DNA of 64,000 nt from JAGQWW01 sp041392845 (GCA_041392845.1 JAWKLG010000027.1:1-64000), one strand, 5' to 3'; numbered from the stretch's first letter, positions 47,312 through 56,374 are shown. Notes: generated by a model from the sequence alone, not told the origin. Translations and numbers: made by a program.

Positions 47312-48934
47312 TCATTCATACCTTCTAAAAACCAAACCGCCTTTGTACCAGGTAGCATCAACTTTTATCAAATGAACTTCCTCCGGACCAATCTCGTGTG
47401 GATGCCTGTCTAGCAAGATAAGATCTGCCTGATAACCGGGCAGCAATTTTCCGGTGTATTCATCGGAGTGGTTGATGTAGGCTGGAGTAGTTGAGTAACT
47501 TTCAAATGCCTGGTCGATCGTAAGTTTCTCCTGGGCTTGCCATCCACCTTTGGGCTCACCGCTCATATCGGTACGATTGATGGCCGCAAAAATATGCTCC
47601 AGAGGATTCAATGGGCCGATAGGTGCATCAGAACTATTGGAAAAAATGATGTTATGGTCAATAAAGCTCTTTCCAACCATTACAAATTCCTCTCGGTAAT
47701 CACCCAGCCATTTTCCATACCTGGACCATTCTTTCATTAAAAAGCTGTGTTGCGTTTCGACAGGAATTTTATGTTCTCCCAAAAACTTTAATAAATCCTT
47801 TCTGGTATTTTGCATATGGATGATCCGATGTCTTAAGGGATTTTTTTCTTTTGGATTGGCCTGAGAGATGGCCTTAGCAGCCGTTTCCACTGCTCTGTCT
47901 CCAATACAATGCATTGCTACCTGCATATGGTTTTCTTCGGCAAGGCTAAGCATTTCATTGAGTTCCTGTTGATTGTAAATCAATTCTCCACAGGTGTCTT
48001 TTTTGTCTTCGTAAGGCATGTTCAAAGCAGCAGTATGCAAGCGATAGGTACCGTCGACAAATATCTTAAAGGCGCCGACCCTCACATTTCCGGTTCCTTC
48101 TGCAGACCTTTTTTTATTATTTTTTAAAAATGCCTTCATGTCTTTTATAGAATAAACATAATGATGCAGATAAGCACCAAAAGTTAGACCTTTCTCTTGA
48201 TCCAGTTTGGTGTATGCATTCCAAACTTTTTCATAGTCACCTACATAATTGAGGTCGTCAGAGTCTACTGAAGTAATGCCATATTCAGCCAGATGATCAA
48301 AAGTTTGTTCCAGGGCTTCTTTCGCCTCATCTTCAGTTTTTGATCTAAAATTCATTTTTATAAAATGCACGGCAGTGTCCTTAAAACGGCCATTCCATTT
48401 TCCCTTACTGTCTTTTTCAATAAATTGATTGTGCTCCTTTCCAAGAAGTTTTTCCTTTTTTACAATTTCAAGGGCAATAGAATTCAGCACACATTCATGT
48501 CCATCCTGGTGCAATAAAAAAATGGGAGATTCTACCGGAATAGTATCTAAGTCGCTGGCATTCAGCAAGGTGGTTCTGTCAGAAAAGGTGTTGTCTCTAA
48601 GTCCCCGACCGACCAACCAGTCGTTATTTTTCAAAGCCTTCCTTTCATGGGTATCTTCCAACAACTCTTTCAAATGTGACCATTTGGTTACACCTCTTAA
48701 ATCCAATTCTTTTTTCATTAGTGAAAATCGCAACAGGTGAATGTGGGTATCTTTAAAACTTGCTGCAAGGGTTTTGCCATGAGCATCAAAAACATCTGCT
48801 TCAGTTTCTTCGAGCCGATAACCGTTTTGTTCCACGGCCTTAATGATGCCATCTTCAATTCTAACCTGAAACAATTTATTGCTAAGTGGATGATAAGGCC
48901 TGTACAATTGGCAATTGGTAATAATTTTTTCCAT
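47312..48934 (-). CDS. YtcJ-like metal-dependent amidohydrolase
   Basis: A 540-aa enzyme of the amidohydrolase-3 family. The N-terminal metal site is degenerate DTHIHLLRF (residues 60-68), then GRGLRDNTF, LHQDGHECVLNSIAL, the second His pair QVAMHCIGDRAVETA, IIHMQNTRKDLL and a C-terminal FSNSSDAPIGPLNPLEHIFA with the final Asp. YtcJ-type enzymes act on amides, imides or formyl groups; no specific substrate is implied. No signal peptide. It may be transcribed together with nothing else here. Confidence 0.9.
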   Translation of the reverse strand: MEKIITNCQLYRPYHPLSNKLFQVRIEDGIIKAVEQNGYRLEETEADVFDAHGKTLAASFKDTHIHLLRFSLMKKELDLRGVTKWSHLKELLEDTHERKALKNNDWLVGRGLRDNTFSDRTTLLNASDLDTIPVESPIFLLHQDGHECVLNSIALEIVKKEKLLGKEHNQFIEKDSKGKWNGRFKDTAVHFIKMNFRSKTEDEAKEALEQTFDHLAEYGITSVDSDDLNYVGDYEKVWNAYTKLDQEKGLTFGAYLHHYVYSIKDMKAFLKNNKKRSAEGTGNVRVGAFKIFVDGTYRLHTAALNMPYEDKKDTCGELIYNQQELNEMLSLAEENHMQVAMHCIGDRAVETAAKAISQANPKEKNPLRHRIIHMQNTRKDLLKFLGEHKIPVETQHSFLMKEWSRYGKWLGDYREEFVMVGKSFIDHNIIFSNSSDAPIGPLNPLEHIFAAINRTDMSGEPKGGWQAQEKLTIDQAFESYSTTPAYINHSDEYTGKLLPGYQADLILLDRHPHEIGPEEVHLIKVDATWYKGGLVFRRYE

Positions 48935-49020
48935 CGGGAGGTTTGTTTCTAAGTCCCAACAGGAAAAATAAGGCAGATGTTGAGCCTTCAGGAAAATAGG
49001 TAGGAACCTCTTTGCCCTTC

Positions 49021-49072
49021 ATGGTGAAGGTTTATTTTCACCGCTACGCAACGGACGCAACGTTAAGATGTT
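49021..49072. repeat. Half of the GTAGCGGTG palindrome family
   Basis: tggtgaaggtttattttcac followed by cgctacgcaacggacgcaac, matching one arm of the palindrome found complete at 61189-61252 and 59329-59402. It lies 10 bp from the stop of the gene at 49082. Confidence 0.65.
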
Positions 49073-49081
49073 TAAAAATTA

Positions 49082-49593
49082 TTAATTCTCAATTACATCT
49101 TTTCTTCCAAGCCAAATAAAAAGCAAAGCAGTTGATAAGTATTTTAATAATTCAAACCCAACTATTATAAATCCATAGACATCAACCTCATTTAAGTAAT
49201 GGTAATATTTTTCACCTGAGTTGGTGTTCAATCCTGTGATTACCTGGGGAAATTGAAAGGTTAATCCAAATTGGCAAAGTTGACTGAATAAAAGTAATCC
49301 GACAAAAATCCAGAGGATGGTTTGAAAAGGTAATTCCTTATTCCCAAACCAAAGTGACAATTTATAGCCAGTGAAAAGCAGAAAGAAAACGATAACAATT
49401 TAAGGGATTGAATACTCCAAGCTAATTGTTCGCCTGTGAAATCCAGATTAAACAATAGATATTTTAATATTAGGAAAAGGAGGATGCTATAGGCTGAAGC
49501 ATTTAAATAAATCAATGCACCCAACCCTAATAAATAAGCTAAACTTGATTTATCGGTTTCTAATTTAATGGGTTTGCCTAGTGGTGTTTCCAT
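49082..49593 (-). pseudogene. Multi-spanning membrane protein with one frameshift
   Basis: Two overlapping frames (49593-49261 and 49360-49082) join into one protein of about 170 aa if a single indel near 49395-49402 is corrected: SLAYLLGLGALIYLNASAYS, then LAWSIQSLK, IVIVFFLLFTGYKLSLWFGN and the rest of the second frame. It would have about four membrane helices, ending LLKYLSTALLFIWLGRKDVI. It resembles DUF2975-type proteins of Bacteroidota, with low certainty. No catalytic motif is visible. The frameshift may be a sequencing error. Confidence 0.6.
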
Positions 49594-49649
49594 ACTTTAA
49601 AAATATCAATTTCATTGAACAATGATTCCTGAAAAAAATGCCAGTATAA

Positions 49650-49704
49650 ACGAGCCCACGAGCCCACGAGCCCACGAGCCCACGAGCCCACGAGCCCACG
49701 AGCC
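49650..49704. repeat. Octamer array, CGAGCCCA x6
   Basis: Six nearly perfect 8-bp units (cgagccca) followed by cgagccaa. It is the purest array in the window, so it may have expanded recently. A 91-aa frame across it (49578-49853) is not a gene. Confidence 0.9.
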
Positions 49705-49739
49705 AAGCATCTAAAAATACTTTCTGCGGAACATGGGAG

Positions 49740-49761
49740 ATTCCGGCTCAGAGGCCGGAAT
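49740..49761. repeat. Hairpin attccggc-tcagag-gccggaat
   Basis: A perfect 8-bp stem and 6-nt loop, the same family as at 41342-41363 and 42435-42456. It may act as a terminator-like structure between the octamer and heptamer arrays. Confidence 0.75.
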
Positions 49762-49770
49762 GACATATTT

Positions 49771-49841
49771 GGCCCTTGGCTATTAGCTTTCGGCCGTTGG
49801 CCAAAAGCCAATGGCCAAGGGCCAACAGCCAGTAGCCAATC
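49771..49841. repeat. Heptamer array, GGCCAAN family
   Basis: Ten units in register: ggccctt, ggctatt, agctttc, ggccgtt, ggccaaa, agccaat, ggccaag, ggccaac, agccagt, agccaat. The last base pair overlaps the stop codon of the GH92 gene. Only the middle units share the GGCCAA core. Confidence 0.85.
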
Positions 49842-52119
49842 ATTCCATTTCAAACTCCATCACCCCCCCTTGCATCAAATCTCCATGTTTGACTACATAG
49901 TTTTTCAATTCCTTTCCGTTCAAGGTCACTTTATTGACGTAGATATTTTCTTTGCTTTGGTTCTTTGTTTTAATGGTTAATGTATTGCCATTTTCAAGAT
50001 GGAGGACTGCTTCTTTGATATTTGGACTTCCCAACGCATATTCATCGGAGCCGGGAGTGACCGGATAAAATCCGAGACTACTGAAAATGTACCAGGCGCT
50101 CATTTGACCGGCATCGTCATTGCCACAAAGGCCTTCTACCGTTGGCCCATACATGGTTGCCATAATCATCCGAACTCTTTCCTGGGTTTTTTCAGGATGT
50201 CCGCACCAATTGTATAAATAAGGAATGTGATGCCCCGGCTCGTTCCCCTGCACGTAATTTCCAATGATTCCATCCCTCGTGATGTCTTCGTGTTTTTCAA
50301 TGTATTTGTCGTCAATTTCCATGGTGAAAAGAGAGTCCAGGTGCTGACTTACCCTTTCTTTACCACCCATCATTTCCACCATTTTTGGAATATCCTGGGG
50401 AACGTACAAACCATAATTCCAGGCATTGCCTTCTATGAATCCCTGTCCGTGCGTGTCCATTGGATCGAAATCCTTTCTAAAGTTTCCATCGGCTAATTTG
50501 GGTCGCATGAAATCGATGCCTGGGTCATAGACATTTATCCAATAATCGGCTCTTTTTGAAAAACTGTCTGCTATGATTTGCTGTCCTTTTTGCTTTGCCA
50601 TTTGTGCAATACACCAATCATTGTAAGCATATTCCAATGTTTTGGAAACAGAGGAATGGCTTTTGTCATCCGGCACATAATGGAAATGCATGTATTCGCC
50701 CAAGCCATCGAAATAAGGAACACTTGCAGTTGAAATACTAGCCTCCAAGGCCCTTTTTTTATCAAAATTTCCCACCCCTTTTGCCATGGCATCGGCAATC
50801 ACAGAAACTGCATGGTAGCCAATCATACACCAATTTTCATTGGCATAATGGCTCCAGATGGGTAGCATTCCATGTACACTTTGCTCCTGGTGGGCCAGCA
50901 TGCTTTTTATCATATCATTGTTGCGCTCGGGTTGAGTAATATTGAAGAGCGGGTGCAATGCACGATAGGTATCCCAAAGCGAAAAAATGGTATAATTGGT
51001 AAAACCGTAAGAATTATGGACGTTTTGATCCAAACCAAGGTATTGTCCATCAACATCTTCATACAAAATTGGGGAGAGGTTTGTGTGGTAAAGGGCTGTG
51101 TAGAAGGTGATTTTATCCTCCGGACTTAAAGTGGTTGCTTCAATTTTTGAAAGCTCTTGGTTCCATTTTTCCTTTGTATCATTTCTCACCTTTTGAAAGT
51201 CCCAGTGTGGAATTTCAGTTTCAAGATTCAGAATGGCACCTGCAGTACTTACTGAGGACAAGGCCATTTTAATTTTGATTTTTTCTCCTGGTTTGGTGTC
51301 GAAATTGAAATAAGCCCGGATGTCATGTCCGGCCATTTCGGGGAAATTTTCATCCTGTTTGAATCGGCGATAAAATCCGTCGTATTTGACCTGATCGTAT
51401 TTTTTATGTCCATAACTTTTAAATGCTTTTGAAAATTCCATCGCAAAAAATACCTTCCGCGTCCTTGCCCAACCTTTGGTTTCCCGATAACCGGTTACTA
51501 GGGAGTCATTTTCTACTCTAATAAAGGTCCATACATTCTTACCGTCATAGTGATAAATATTGTACACCATATCCAAAAGGATGTGTGCATCACCTCCTTT
51601 TTCAAAGGTATATTGGTGAAATCCGACTCGCTCGCTTGCCGTCATCTCTGCCTTGATATCGTAAGATTCTAAATCAACCTTATAATAACCAGGATGCGCC
51701 TCCTCCTTATCATGAGAAAAAGTCGAATAAAATCCTTTTCCTCCCTTTTCAGTTTTCAAGGGGTCTAAAACCAGTTCTCCGATGGTTGGCATCACCAAAA
51801 AGTCGCCCAAATCAGAATGTCCTGTTCCGCTAAAATTGGTGTGGGCAAATCCGATAATGGTGCTGTCTTTATGTTGATAGCCGGCGCAATAGGCGTAGGT
51901 CTCGGTATTGTATTTTCCTTCTTCATTAAAAAGTGGTTCAAAGTTGGTCTGCGGACTCAATTGAACCATTCCAAACGGAGCAGTTGCCCCCGGAAAAACA
52001 TGTCCCATTTTGCTGGTGCCGATGAATGGATTGACAAATTGGGTATAGTCTTTTGTGGTTTGTCCTGATGCGAATTGAAAAGAAAAAGCTAGGCAAATGA
52101 GTAGGAAGTTCCTGAACAT
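49840..52119 (-). CDS. GH92 alpha-mannosidase
   Basis: A 759-aa exported enzyme: signal peptide, N-terminal beta-sandwich (FVNPFIGTSKMGHVFPGATA, FGMVQLSPQT), linker and (alpha/alpha)6 catalytic domain with FSLWDTYRALHPLFNITQPE, WNYGLYVPQDIPKMVEMMGG, and the conserved NDDAGQMSAWYIFSSLGFYP near the end. Calcium-dependent exo-alpha-mannosidases of this family release mannose from N-glycans or alpha-mannan. It stands alone with no SusC/SusD pair nearby, so the uptake system lies elsewhere. The stop codon is shared with a heptamer array. Confidence 0.95.
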   Translation of the reverse strand: MFRNFLLICLAFSFQFASGQTTKDYTQFVNPFIGTSKMGHVFPGATAPFGMVQLSPQTNFEPLFNEEGKYNTETYAYCAGYQHKDSTIIGFAHTNFSGTGHSDLGDFLVMPTIGELVLDPLKTEKGGKGFYSTFSHDKEEAHPGYYKVDLESYDIKAEMTASERVGFHQYTFEKGGDAHILLDMVYNIYHYDGKNVWTFIRVENDSLVTGYRETKGWARTRKVFFAMEFSKAFKSYGHKKYDQVKYDGFYRRFKQDENFPEMAGHDIRAYFNFDTKPGEKIKIKMALSSVSTAGAILNLETEIPHWDFQKVRNDTKEKWNQELSKIEATTLSPEDKITFYTALYHTNLSPILYEDVDGQYLGLDQNVHNSYGFTNYTIFSLWDTYRALHPLFNITQPERNNDMIKSMLAHQEQSVHGMLPIWSHYANENWCMIGYHAVSVIADAMAKGVGNFDKKRALEASISTASVPYFDGLGEYMHFHYVPDDKSHSSVSKTLEYAYNDWCIAQMAKQKGQQIIADSFSKRADYWINVYDPGIDFMRPKLADGNFRKDFDPMDTHGQGFIEGNAWNYGLYVPQDIPKMVEMMGGKERVSQHLDSLFTMEIDDKYIEKHEDITRDGIIGNYVQGNEPGHHIPYLYNWCGHPEKTQERVRMIMATMYGPTVEGLCGNDDAGQMSAWYIFSSLGFYPVTPGSDEYALGSPNIKEAVLHLENGNTLTIKTKNQSKENIYVNKVTLNGKELKNYVVKHGDLMQGGVMEFEME

Positions 52120-52158
52120 ATGGTCGATTTTCGGCCAAAATAAGGAAAGAGAGGGGAA

Positions 52159-52290
52159 GTGACGAATGACGAGTGTAGAATGACGAATGAAAAATTCTGA
52201 GAATAATTCAAACTGGTATTTATCAAAAAATAAAATGAATTAAATTCGCCACTCGTCACTCGTAATTCGTCATTTGGAATTCGTCATTCC
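52159..52290. repeat. Two ACGAGTG/CGTCACT arrays in opposite sense
   Basis: 52159-52191 reads gtgacga, atgacga, gtgtaga, atgacga; 52244-52290 reads attcgcc, actcgtc, actcgta, attcgtc. The two can pair as a long stem around a 50-bp loop. The second array covers the stop and last codons of the gene at 52256. Confidence 0.8.
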
Positions 52291-53236
52291 TGATTATAAC
52301 TTTCCCTGCATGCACAGCATCTCCAAACCGCTGAATAGCCTCCGGAGTTTTTTCAAATGAATAGGGGCCGTCGATTACGGTTTTGATTTTTCCATCCTCC
52401 CAAAGTTTTAGGATGTGTTCGATTCCTTTATTGGGTTTGAGGGCCAGGATTTGGAAAGATTGTTTTACAAATGATTTTAAAAAAAGCATTTGAAGTAGCG
52501 AATTGAGGTAGCCGCCAACGGTGATGTATTTTCCGTTTGGATGAAGCGCCTTTGAATATGAAAAGGGAGACTTACAGGTTTTTGCATCCAGGATTAGGTC
52601 ATATTTTTCCCTTCCTTTTGTAAAATCACCTTTTTTATAATCAATAACTTCATCATAGCCGATTGCTTTCATGTTAGATAGCTTGGCTCCGGTATCTACG
52701 CCAGTGACATGGCAGTTAAAGGTTTTGGCGATGTACAAGGCAAAGGTTCCGACTCCTCCTCCGGCACCATTGATGAGTATTTTTTGTCCTTGTTGAATTT
52801 GTCCCATTTCGACCAAACCTTGCCAGGCAAGTAAGGCTGCATGGGGTAGGGTAACGGCTTCTTCAAAACTTAAATTTTCAGGCTTTAGGGTAAGCGCATT
52901 TTCATTGATGGCCATGTACTCTGCCATGGTCCCAAATCCAAAATCGGAGGTATCTCCGAAGACGGCATCACCCACTTTGAATTTTGAAACACCTTCACCG
53001 ATTGCTTCCACCACTCCCGCGATTTCCATTCCCGGTACAGGATTACGAGGTTTAAAAAATCCAAACATCAATCTGTAAGCATAAGGCCGTCCGGTAATCA
53101 TGCTCCAGTCATAATCATTGACCGCGGTTGCCTTCATTTTAACCAAAACCTCATTTTTACCGGGTTCGGGTTTGGGGATATCTTTTATTTTTAAAAATGA
53201 AGTAGAGCCAAATTTGGAAAGGTAGAATGCTTTCAT
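52256..53236 (-). CDS. MDR-family NAD(P)-dependent oxidoreductase (zinc-free)
   Basis: A 326-aa quinone-oxidoreductase-like enzyme: PKPEPGKNEVLVKMKATAVN, PGMEIAGVVEAIGEGVSKFK, LPHAALLAWQGLVEMGQIQQ and the Rossmann loop INGAGGGVGTFALYIAK. Zinc-binding Cys residues of classical alcohol dehydrogenases are missing, so it is a reductase of the enoyl/quinone type. The final ten residues (NDEFQMTNYE) and TGA are encoded by the heptamer array, and it is likely that a normal protein ended about 8-10 residues earlier, after GKVIIR. Confidence 0.85.
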   Translation of the reverse strand: MKAFYLSKFGSTSFLKIKDIPKPEPGKNEVLVKMKATAVNDYDWSMITGRPYAYRLMFGFFKPRNPVPGMEIAGVVEAIGEGVSKFKVGDAVFGDTSDFGFGTMAEYMAINENALTLKPENLSFEEAVTLPHAALLAWQGLVEMGQIQQGQKILINGAGGGVGTFALYIAKTFNCHVTGVDTGAKLSNMKAIGYDEVIDYKKGDFTKGREKYDLILDAKTCKSPFSYSKALHPNGKYITVGGYLNSLLQMLFLKSFVKQSFQILALKPNKGIEHILKLWEDGKIKTVIDGPYSFEKTPEAIQRFGDAVHAGKVIIRNDEFQMTNYE

Positions 53237-53353
53237 GATTTATTAATGAATTAAAGAAAAACCCGAATGTAGTTGCTAAATAAAGTTGAGTTAAAAAGTT
53301 TCGACGAAAATAGGATAAAAGCAGAGTTTGGATGGTTAAGCTAGAATTCCCAA

Positions 53354-54052
53354 TCACTCATACACCGCTACCAGGCCTCTATTGGTTAAATCAAAAATAG
53401 CATAGGAGTTTCCGTTAAATCGAACAGCTAATCCATTCCCATTGAGTGGATGGATTTGAACCGGGTTTTCAATGATAATATTTTCAAGATAGTAGAATAA
53501 ATTCCCGTTTGATGGTTCCTCTTTAAATTCTATTTTTTCATCATTTACAATCAGAACTAGAAGGCTTCCCCCCTTTTTAATAATCTCCCCTTCTTGACCT
53601 TGTTTGGTTGTAAATAGCTTTTCTAAATCATCTTTTAAAGGATATTCTCCCAGGTAGACTCCCTCTTGATAGCCATATTTATTGATTAAAAAATGAGCAG
53701 TTTTTTTATAAAAGAAAAGGGGAAATAATTTTAGACCGGTAAGGGAGCAACCCAATCTCTTAGGCCAGCTCCTGGTTTCTTTATATAAGTTGTTAGCTTC
53801 AGGAAATACAGGATGACCTAGTTGATATTCTACCACCTTATTATTATGGTAATCAAAAATGGCAGATGCTGTATAATAAACCGGCAATGCCACATAGGGA
53901 GAAAGGAGGAGGAAGAAAACCAAAACCTTTGGTTCTTTCCTAAAGCGAAACAGGTAATAACCAAAGAGTACCAAGGGAAAAACAAGGATTAAAAACAAAC
54001 TGGAAACCCAAGTCCATAAAAGTTTTACTAGTACTGTCCTTCCTTCGATCAA
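53354..54052 (-). CDS. Hypothetical membrane protein
   Basis: A 232-aa protein with two close hydrophobic helices at the N-terminus (LLWTWVSSLFLILVFPLVLF, KVLVFFLLLSPYVALPVYYT) and a soluble C-terminal part with a YYLENIIIENPVQIHPLNGN strand stretch. No motif is recognised. It ends YAIFDLTNRGLVAVYE. Its start faces the start of the gene at 54167, giving a divergent pair with about 110 bp between. Confidence 0.55.
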   Translation of the reverse strand: MIEGRTVLVKLLWTWVSSLFLILVFPLVLFGYYLFRFRKEPKVLVFFLLLSPYVALPVYYTASAIFDYHNNKVVEYQLGHPVFPEANNLYKETRSWPKRLGCSLTGLKLFPLFFYKKTAHFLINKYGYQEGVYLGEYPLKDDLEKLFTTKQGQEGEIIKKGGSLLVLIVNDEKIEFKEEPSNGNLFYYLENIIIENPVQIHPLNGNGLAVRFNGNSYAIFDLTNRGLVAVYE

Positions 54053-54166
54053 AATTCAAAATTTAAGAATCAAAAATCAAACGTCCATACTGCTACATCA
54101 TTTTGCCTTGTTTTACACAAATTTACCTTTCCCTGTGCTTTCTTCCCTGTTCTTTGGAAGAAAAGA

Positions 54167-55696
54167 ATGGTCATGAAAGTAAGCTTATTATTTTTTGAAT
54201 TTAGATTGCCCCTTTTCCTTCTGCTTTTATTATCGGCCTGCGGTAGTACAGGAGTTTCTTGTGAAAAAGGATGTGCTGTAAAACCTGATCCCTCTTTCCA
54301 ATACCCGAATTCTTCAAAGGCAGGCAAAATTCATGAGTTAATGGCCACCTACGAAGCTTATGGGAAGTTTTCCGGGGCAGTATTGGTGGTTAAAAAAGGC
54401 AAAGTGCTTTATAAAAATGGATTTGGATTGGCCAATCGTGAGTGGGAGATTCCTAATACTACGAAAACTAAATTTCGCCTGGCTTCCGTGACCAAACAGT
54501 TCACCTCTATGCTTATTATGCAAATGGTGGAAGCAGGCACCCTCGATTTAAATTCGCCCATTTCTAAATGGCTCTCTGATTTTCCAAAAGAAAAAGCAGA
54601 TAAAATTACCCTGCATCACTTAATGACCCATTCTTCAGGCTTGCCCAACTATACGGCGATTCAAAATTATAGGAGCATTGAAAGAGACTTTCACCGTCCT
54701 AAAGAAATCATTGATTTAGTAATCGATAAACCACTTGATTTTGAACCGGGAGCTCAGGTTTCTTATAGCAATACAGGCTACGTTGTATTGGGTCTGATTT
54801 TGGAAACTGTCAGTGGGAAAAAGTACGATGACCTGATCCAAGAAAAGATATTTAAACCCTTAGGAATGAACGATTCCGGATTTGATCGACCCAACCGGAT
54901 CATCAAAAATCGGGCAGACGGATATACGAAAAACTGGGGGGAATATTACAATGCCTATTTTATGGATTGCTCCATTGCCTTTGCTGCCGGAGGATTGTAT
55001 TCAACAATAGAAGATATGGAAAAATGGGACAAGGCACTTTATACCAATCATTTACTATCCGAAAAATACCGGGAAATGATTTTTACCAAACATATTCAGG
55101 AAGAGAACTCATATGCCAGCTACGGTTGGTTTTTAGGCCCTGCTGCTATTGGGAATTCCGGTAATGAAGTGGCAACAGTCAATCATAGTGGTGGTATCAA
55201 CGGATTTCGTTCCATCATTACCAGAATGCCTGGTGACAGTTCTTGTATCGTTTTGCTCAGCAATACTGAATTTGCTCCCTTGTATGAAATCAATCGCGCG
55301 CTTTTAGGGATATTGTATGAAAAAGGATATGATATGCCTAAAAAATCACTGGCAGAATCATTTAAATTGGAAGCAGATGCAAATGGATTTGAAAAGGGAA
55401 TTCAATTTTTAAAAGAAAATCAAAACAATCAGGAATATTACCTGAATGAACAGGAGCTGAATATGGAAGGGTATCGTTTTTTGGAAGCTGGCCGTGCCAA
55501 AGAAGCAGCCGAAGTTTTTAAAATTGCAGTCGACGCCTTTCCCAATTCTTTCAATACTTACGATAGTTATGGAGAAGCATTATTGGCTTTAGGTCAAAAA
55601 GAAAAGGCAATTTTTAATTATAAAAAATCCCTTGAATTGAATCCTGAAAATGAGAATGGGAAGCGTGTTTTGAGGGAGCTTGGTGCTGGGTACTAG
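54167..55696 (+). CDS. Lipoprotein serine hydrolase (beta-lactamase family) with TPR
   Basis: A 509-aa protein with a lipobox (LLLSAC, Cys25), so it is membrane-anchored. PF00144 motifs: SVTK with Ser107 and Lys110, YSN with Tyr200, and HSGGING as the third box. Residues about 440-505 form TPR helices (AAEVFKIAVDAFPNSFNTYD, KAIFNYKKSLELNPENENGK). The last residues LGAGY and stop TAG are encoded in a GGTGCTG heptamer array. Met3 (54173) is an alternative start. It resembles esterase or D-aminopeptidase members; beta-lactamase activity is uncertain. Confidence 0.85.
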   Translation: MVMKVSLLFFEFRLPLFLLLLLSACGSTGVSCEKGCAVKPDPSFQYPNSSKAGKIHELMATYEAYGKFSGAVLVVKKGKVLYKNGFGLANREWEIPNTTKTKFRLASVTKQFTSMLIMQMVEAGTLDLNSPISKWLSDFPKEKADKITLHHLMTHSSGLPNYTAIQNYRSIERDFHRPKEIIDLVIDKPLDFEPGAQVSYSNTGYVVLGLILETVSGKKYDDLIQEKIFKPLGMNDSGFDRPNRIIKNRADGYTKNWGEYYNAYFMDCSIAFAAGGLYSTIEDMEKWDKALYTNHLLSEKYREMIFTKHIQEENSYASYGWFLGPAAIGNSGNEVATVNHSGGINGFRSIITRMPGDSSCIVLLSNTEFAPLYEINRALLGILYEKGYDMPKKSLAESFKLEADANGFEKGIQFLKENQNNQEYYLNEQELNMEGYRFLEAGRAKEAAEVFKIAVDAFPNSFNTYDSYGEALLALGQKEKAIFNYKKSLELNPENENGKRVLRELGAGY

Positions 55697-55752
55697 GTTC
55701 TGGGTGCTAGGTACTAGGTTCTAGGTACTGGGTGCTAGGTGCTGGGTTCTGG
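55681..55752. repeat. Heptamer array, GGTGCTA/GGTACTG family
   Basis: Ten units in register (ggtgctg, ggtacta, ggttctg, ggtgcta, ggtacta, ggttcta, ggtactg, ggtgcta, ggtgctg, ggttctg). It starts inside the coding sequence of the gene ending at 55696. A GATTTTT tract follows at 55757-55782. Confidence 0.85.
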
Positions 55753-55818
55753 TTGATGGATTTTTGATTTTGATTGTTTTGGGGATGGGGATTTTGAGGA
55801 GTAATATTAATATGATTT

Positions 55819-55903
55819 GCGCCTATTTTTATTGTCAAGTATTAAAATGCGCCTATTTTTCATGAAACAAGAGCTTTTGCGCCCAAATTTCTTGGAATGC
55901 GCC
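55819..55903. promoter_or_regulatory. Four TGCGCC boxes spaced 30, 30 and 20 bp
   Basis: GCGCC starts at 55819, 55849, 55879 and 55899. The first two share tgcgcctattttt; the third is tgcgcccaaattt, the last tgcgcctgg. The distances are multiples of about one helical turn, so boxes would face the same side of DNA. Whether they are operators, recombinase sites or relics is unknown. They lie in a 285-bp convergent spacer. Confidence 0.5.
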
Positions 55904-55917
55904 TGGCTGAAATAAAG

Positions 55918-55955
55918 ATGACCCTACAAGATTATTTTAGTTCTTGTAGGGTCAT
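55918..55955. terminator. Bidirectional intrinsic terminator
   Basis: A perfect 14-bp stem atgaccctacaaga / tcttgtagggtcat with a 10-nt loop, with A-rich left and T-rich right flanks. It separates the convergent genes ending at 55696 and 55982. Confidence 0.85.
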
Positions 55956-55981
55956 TTTAATAAAAGTGATTTTAAAAAGAC

Positions 55982-56374
55982 TTAAGGCTCAATACCCAAT
56001 ACCCTAACCGTAGCCTCCTTTGCCTGATTACTTACCATTGCATTGAGGTAAGGATTGCCTTTGTATTTTTGGCGATAAGCTTCATCGATCTTTTCATTTA
56101 GAATCGATGATTGCTCTGGTTCAAATCGGACCTTTTTCTCCATTCCAGCGGCTTGTATTTTGCCTGCCTTTTGTTCCATGGCAGATTGATACCAGCGTGA
56201 TTTTGTTCCATGATAAGCACGGACGTATAAATCACCTTCTGTCTCAACTACCCAAATCCAGGTCGGAGTTCCAAAGGTCTTTCCATCTGCCCGATAAGGG
56301 GCAATATGGAAATCATCTTTCTCGGCAATCAAGTTTTTTTCTTCCTTGCTTAGCCTGTTTAATAAATCGTACAT
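55982..56374 (-). CDS. DUF2255-family protein
   Basis: A 130-aa cytosolic protein matching the DUF2255 pattern: FHIAPYRADGKTFGTPTWIW, VVETEGDLYVRAYHGTKSRW and a final QAKEATVRVLGIEP. The fold is likely a small split barrel like FMN-binding proteins, with unknown function. It is the last gene in a four-gene minus-strand run with the cupin (19 bp upstream) and the aldo/keto reductase, probably one operon next to the AraC regulator. Confidence 0.85.
   Translation of the reverse strand: MYDLLNRLSKEEKNLIAEKDDFHIAPYRADGKTFGTPTWIWVVETEGDLYVRAYHGTKSRWYQSAMEQKAGKIQAAGMEKKVRFEPEQSSILNEKIDEAYRQKYKGNPYLNAMVSNQAKEATVRVLGIEP

Noticed and set aside
49578..49853. A 91-aa frame with repeated RGLVGSWA
   Set aside because: It is the translation of the octamer and heptamer arrays and overlaps real gene ends.
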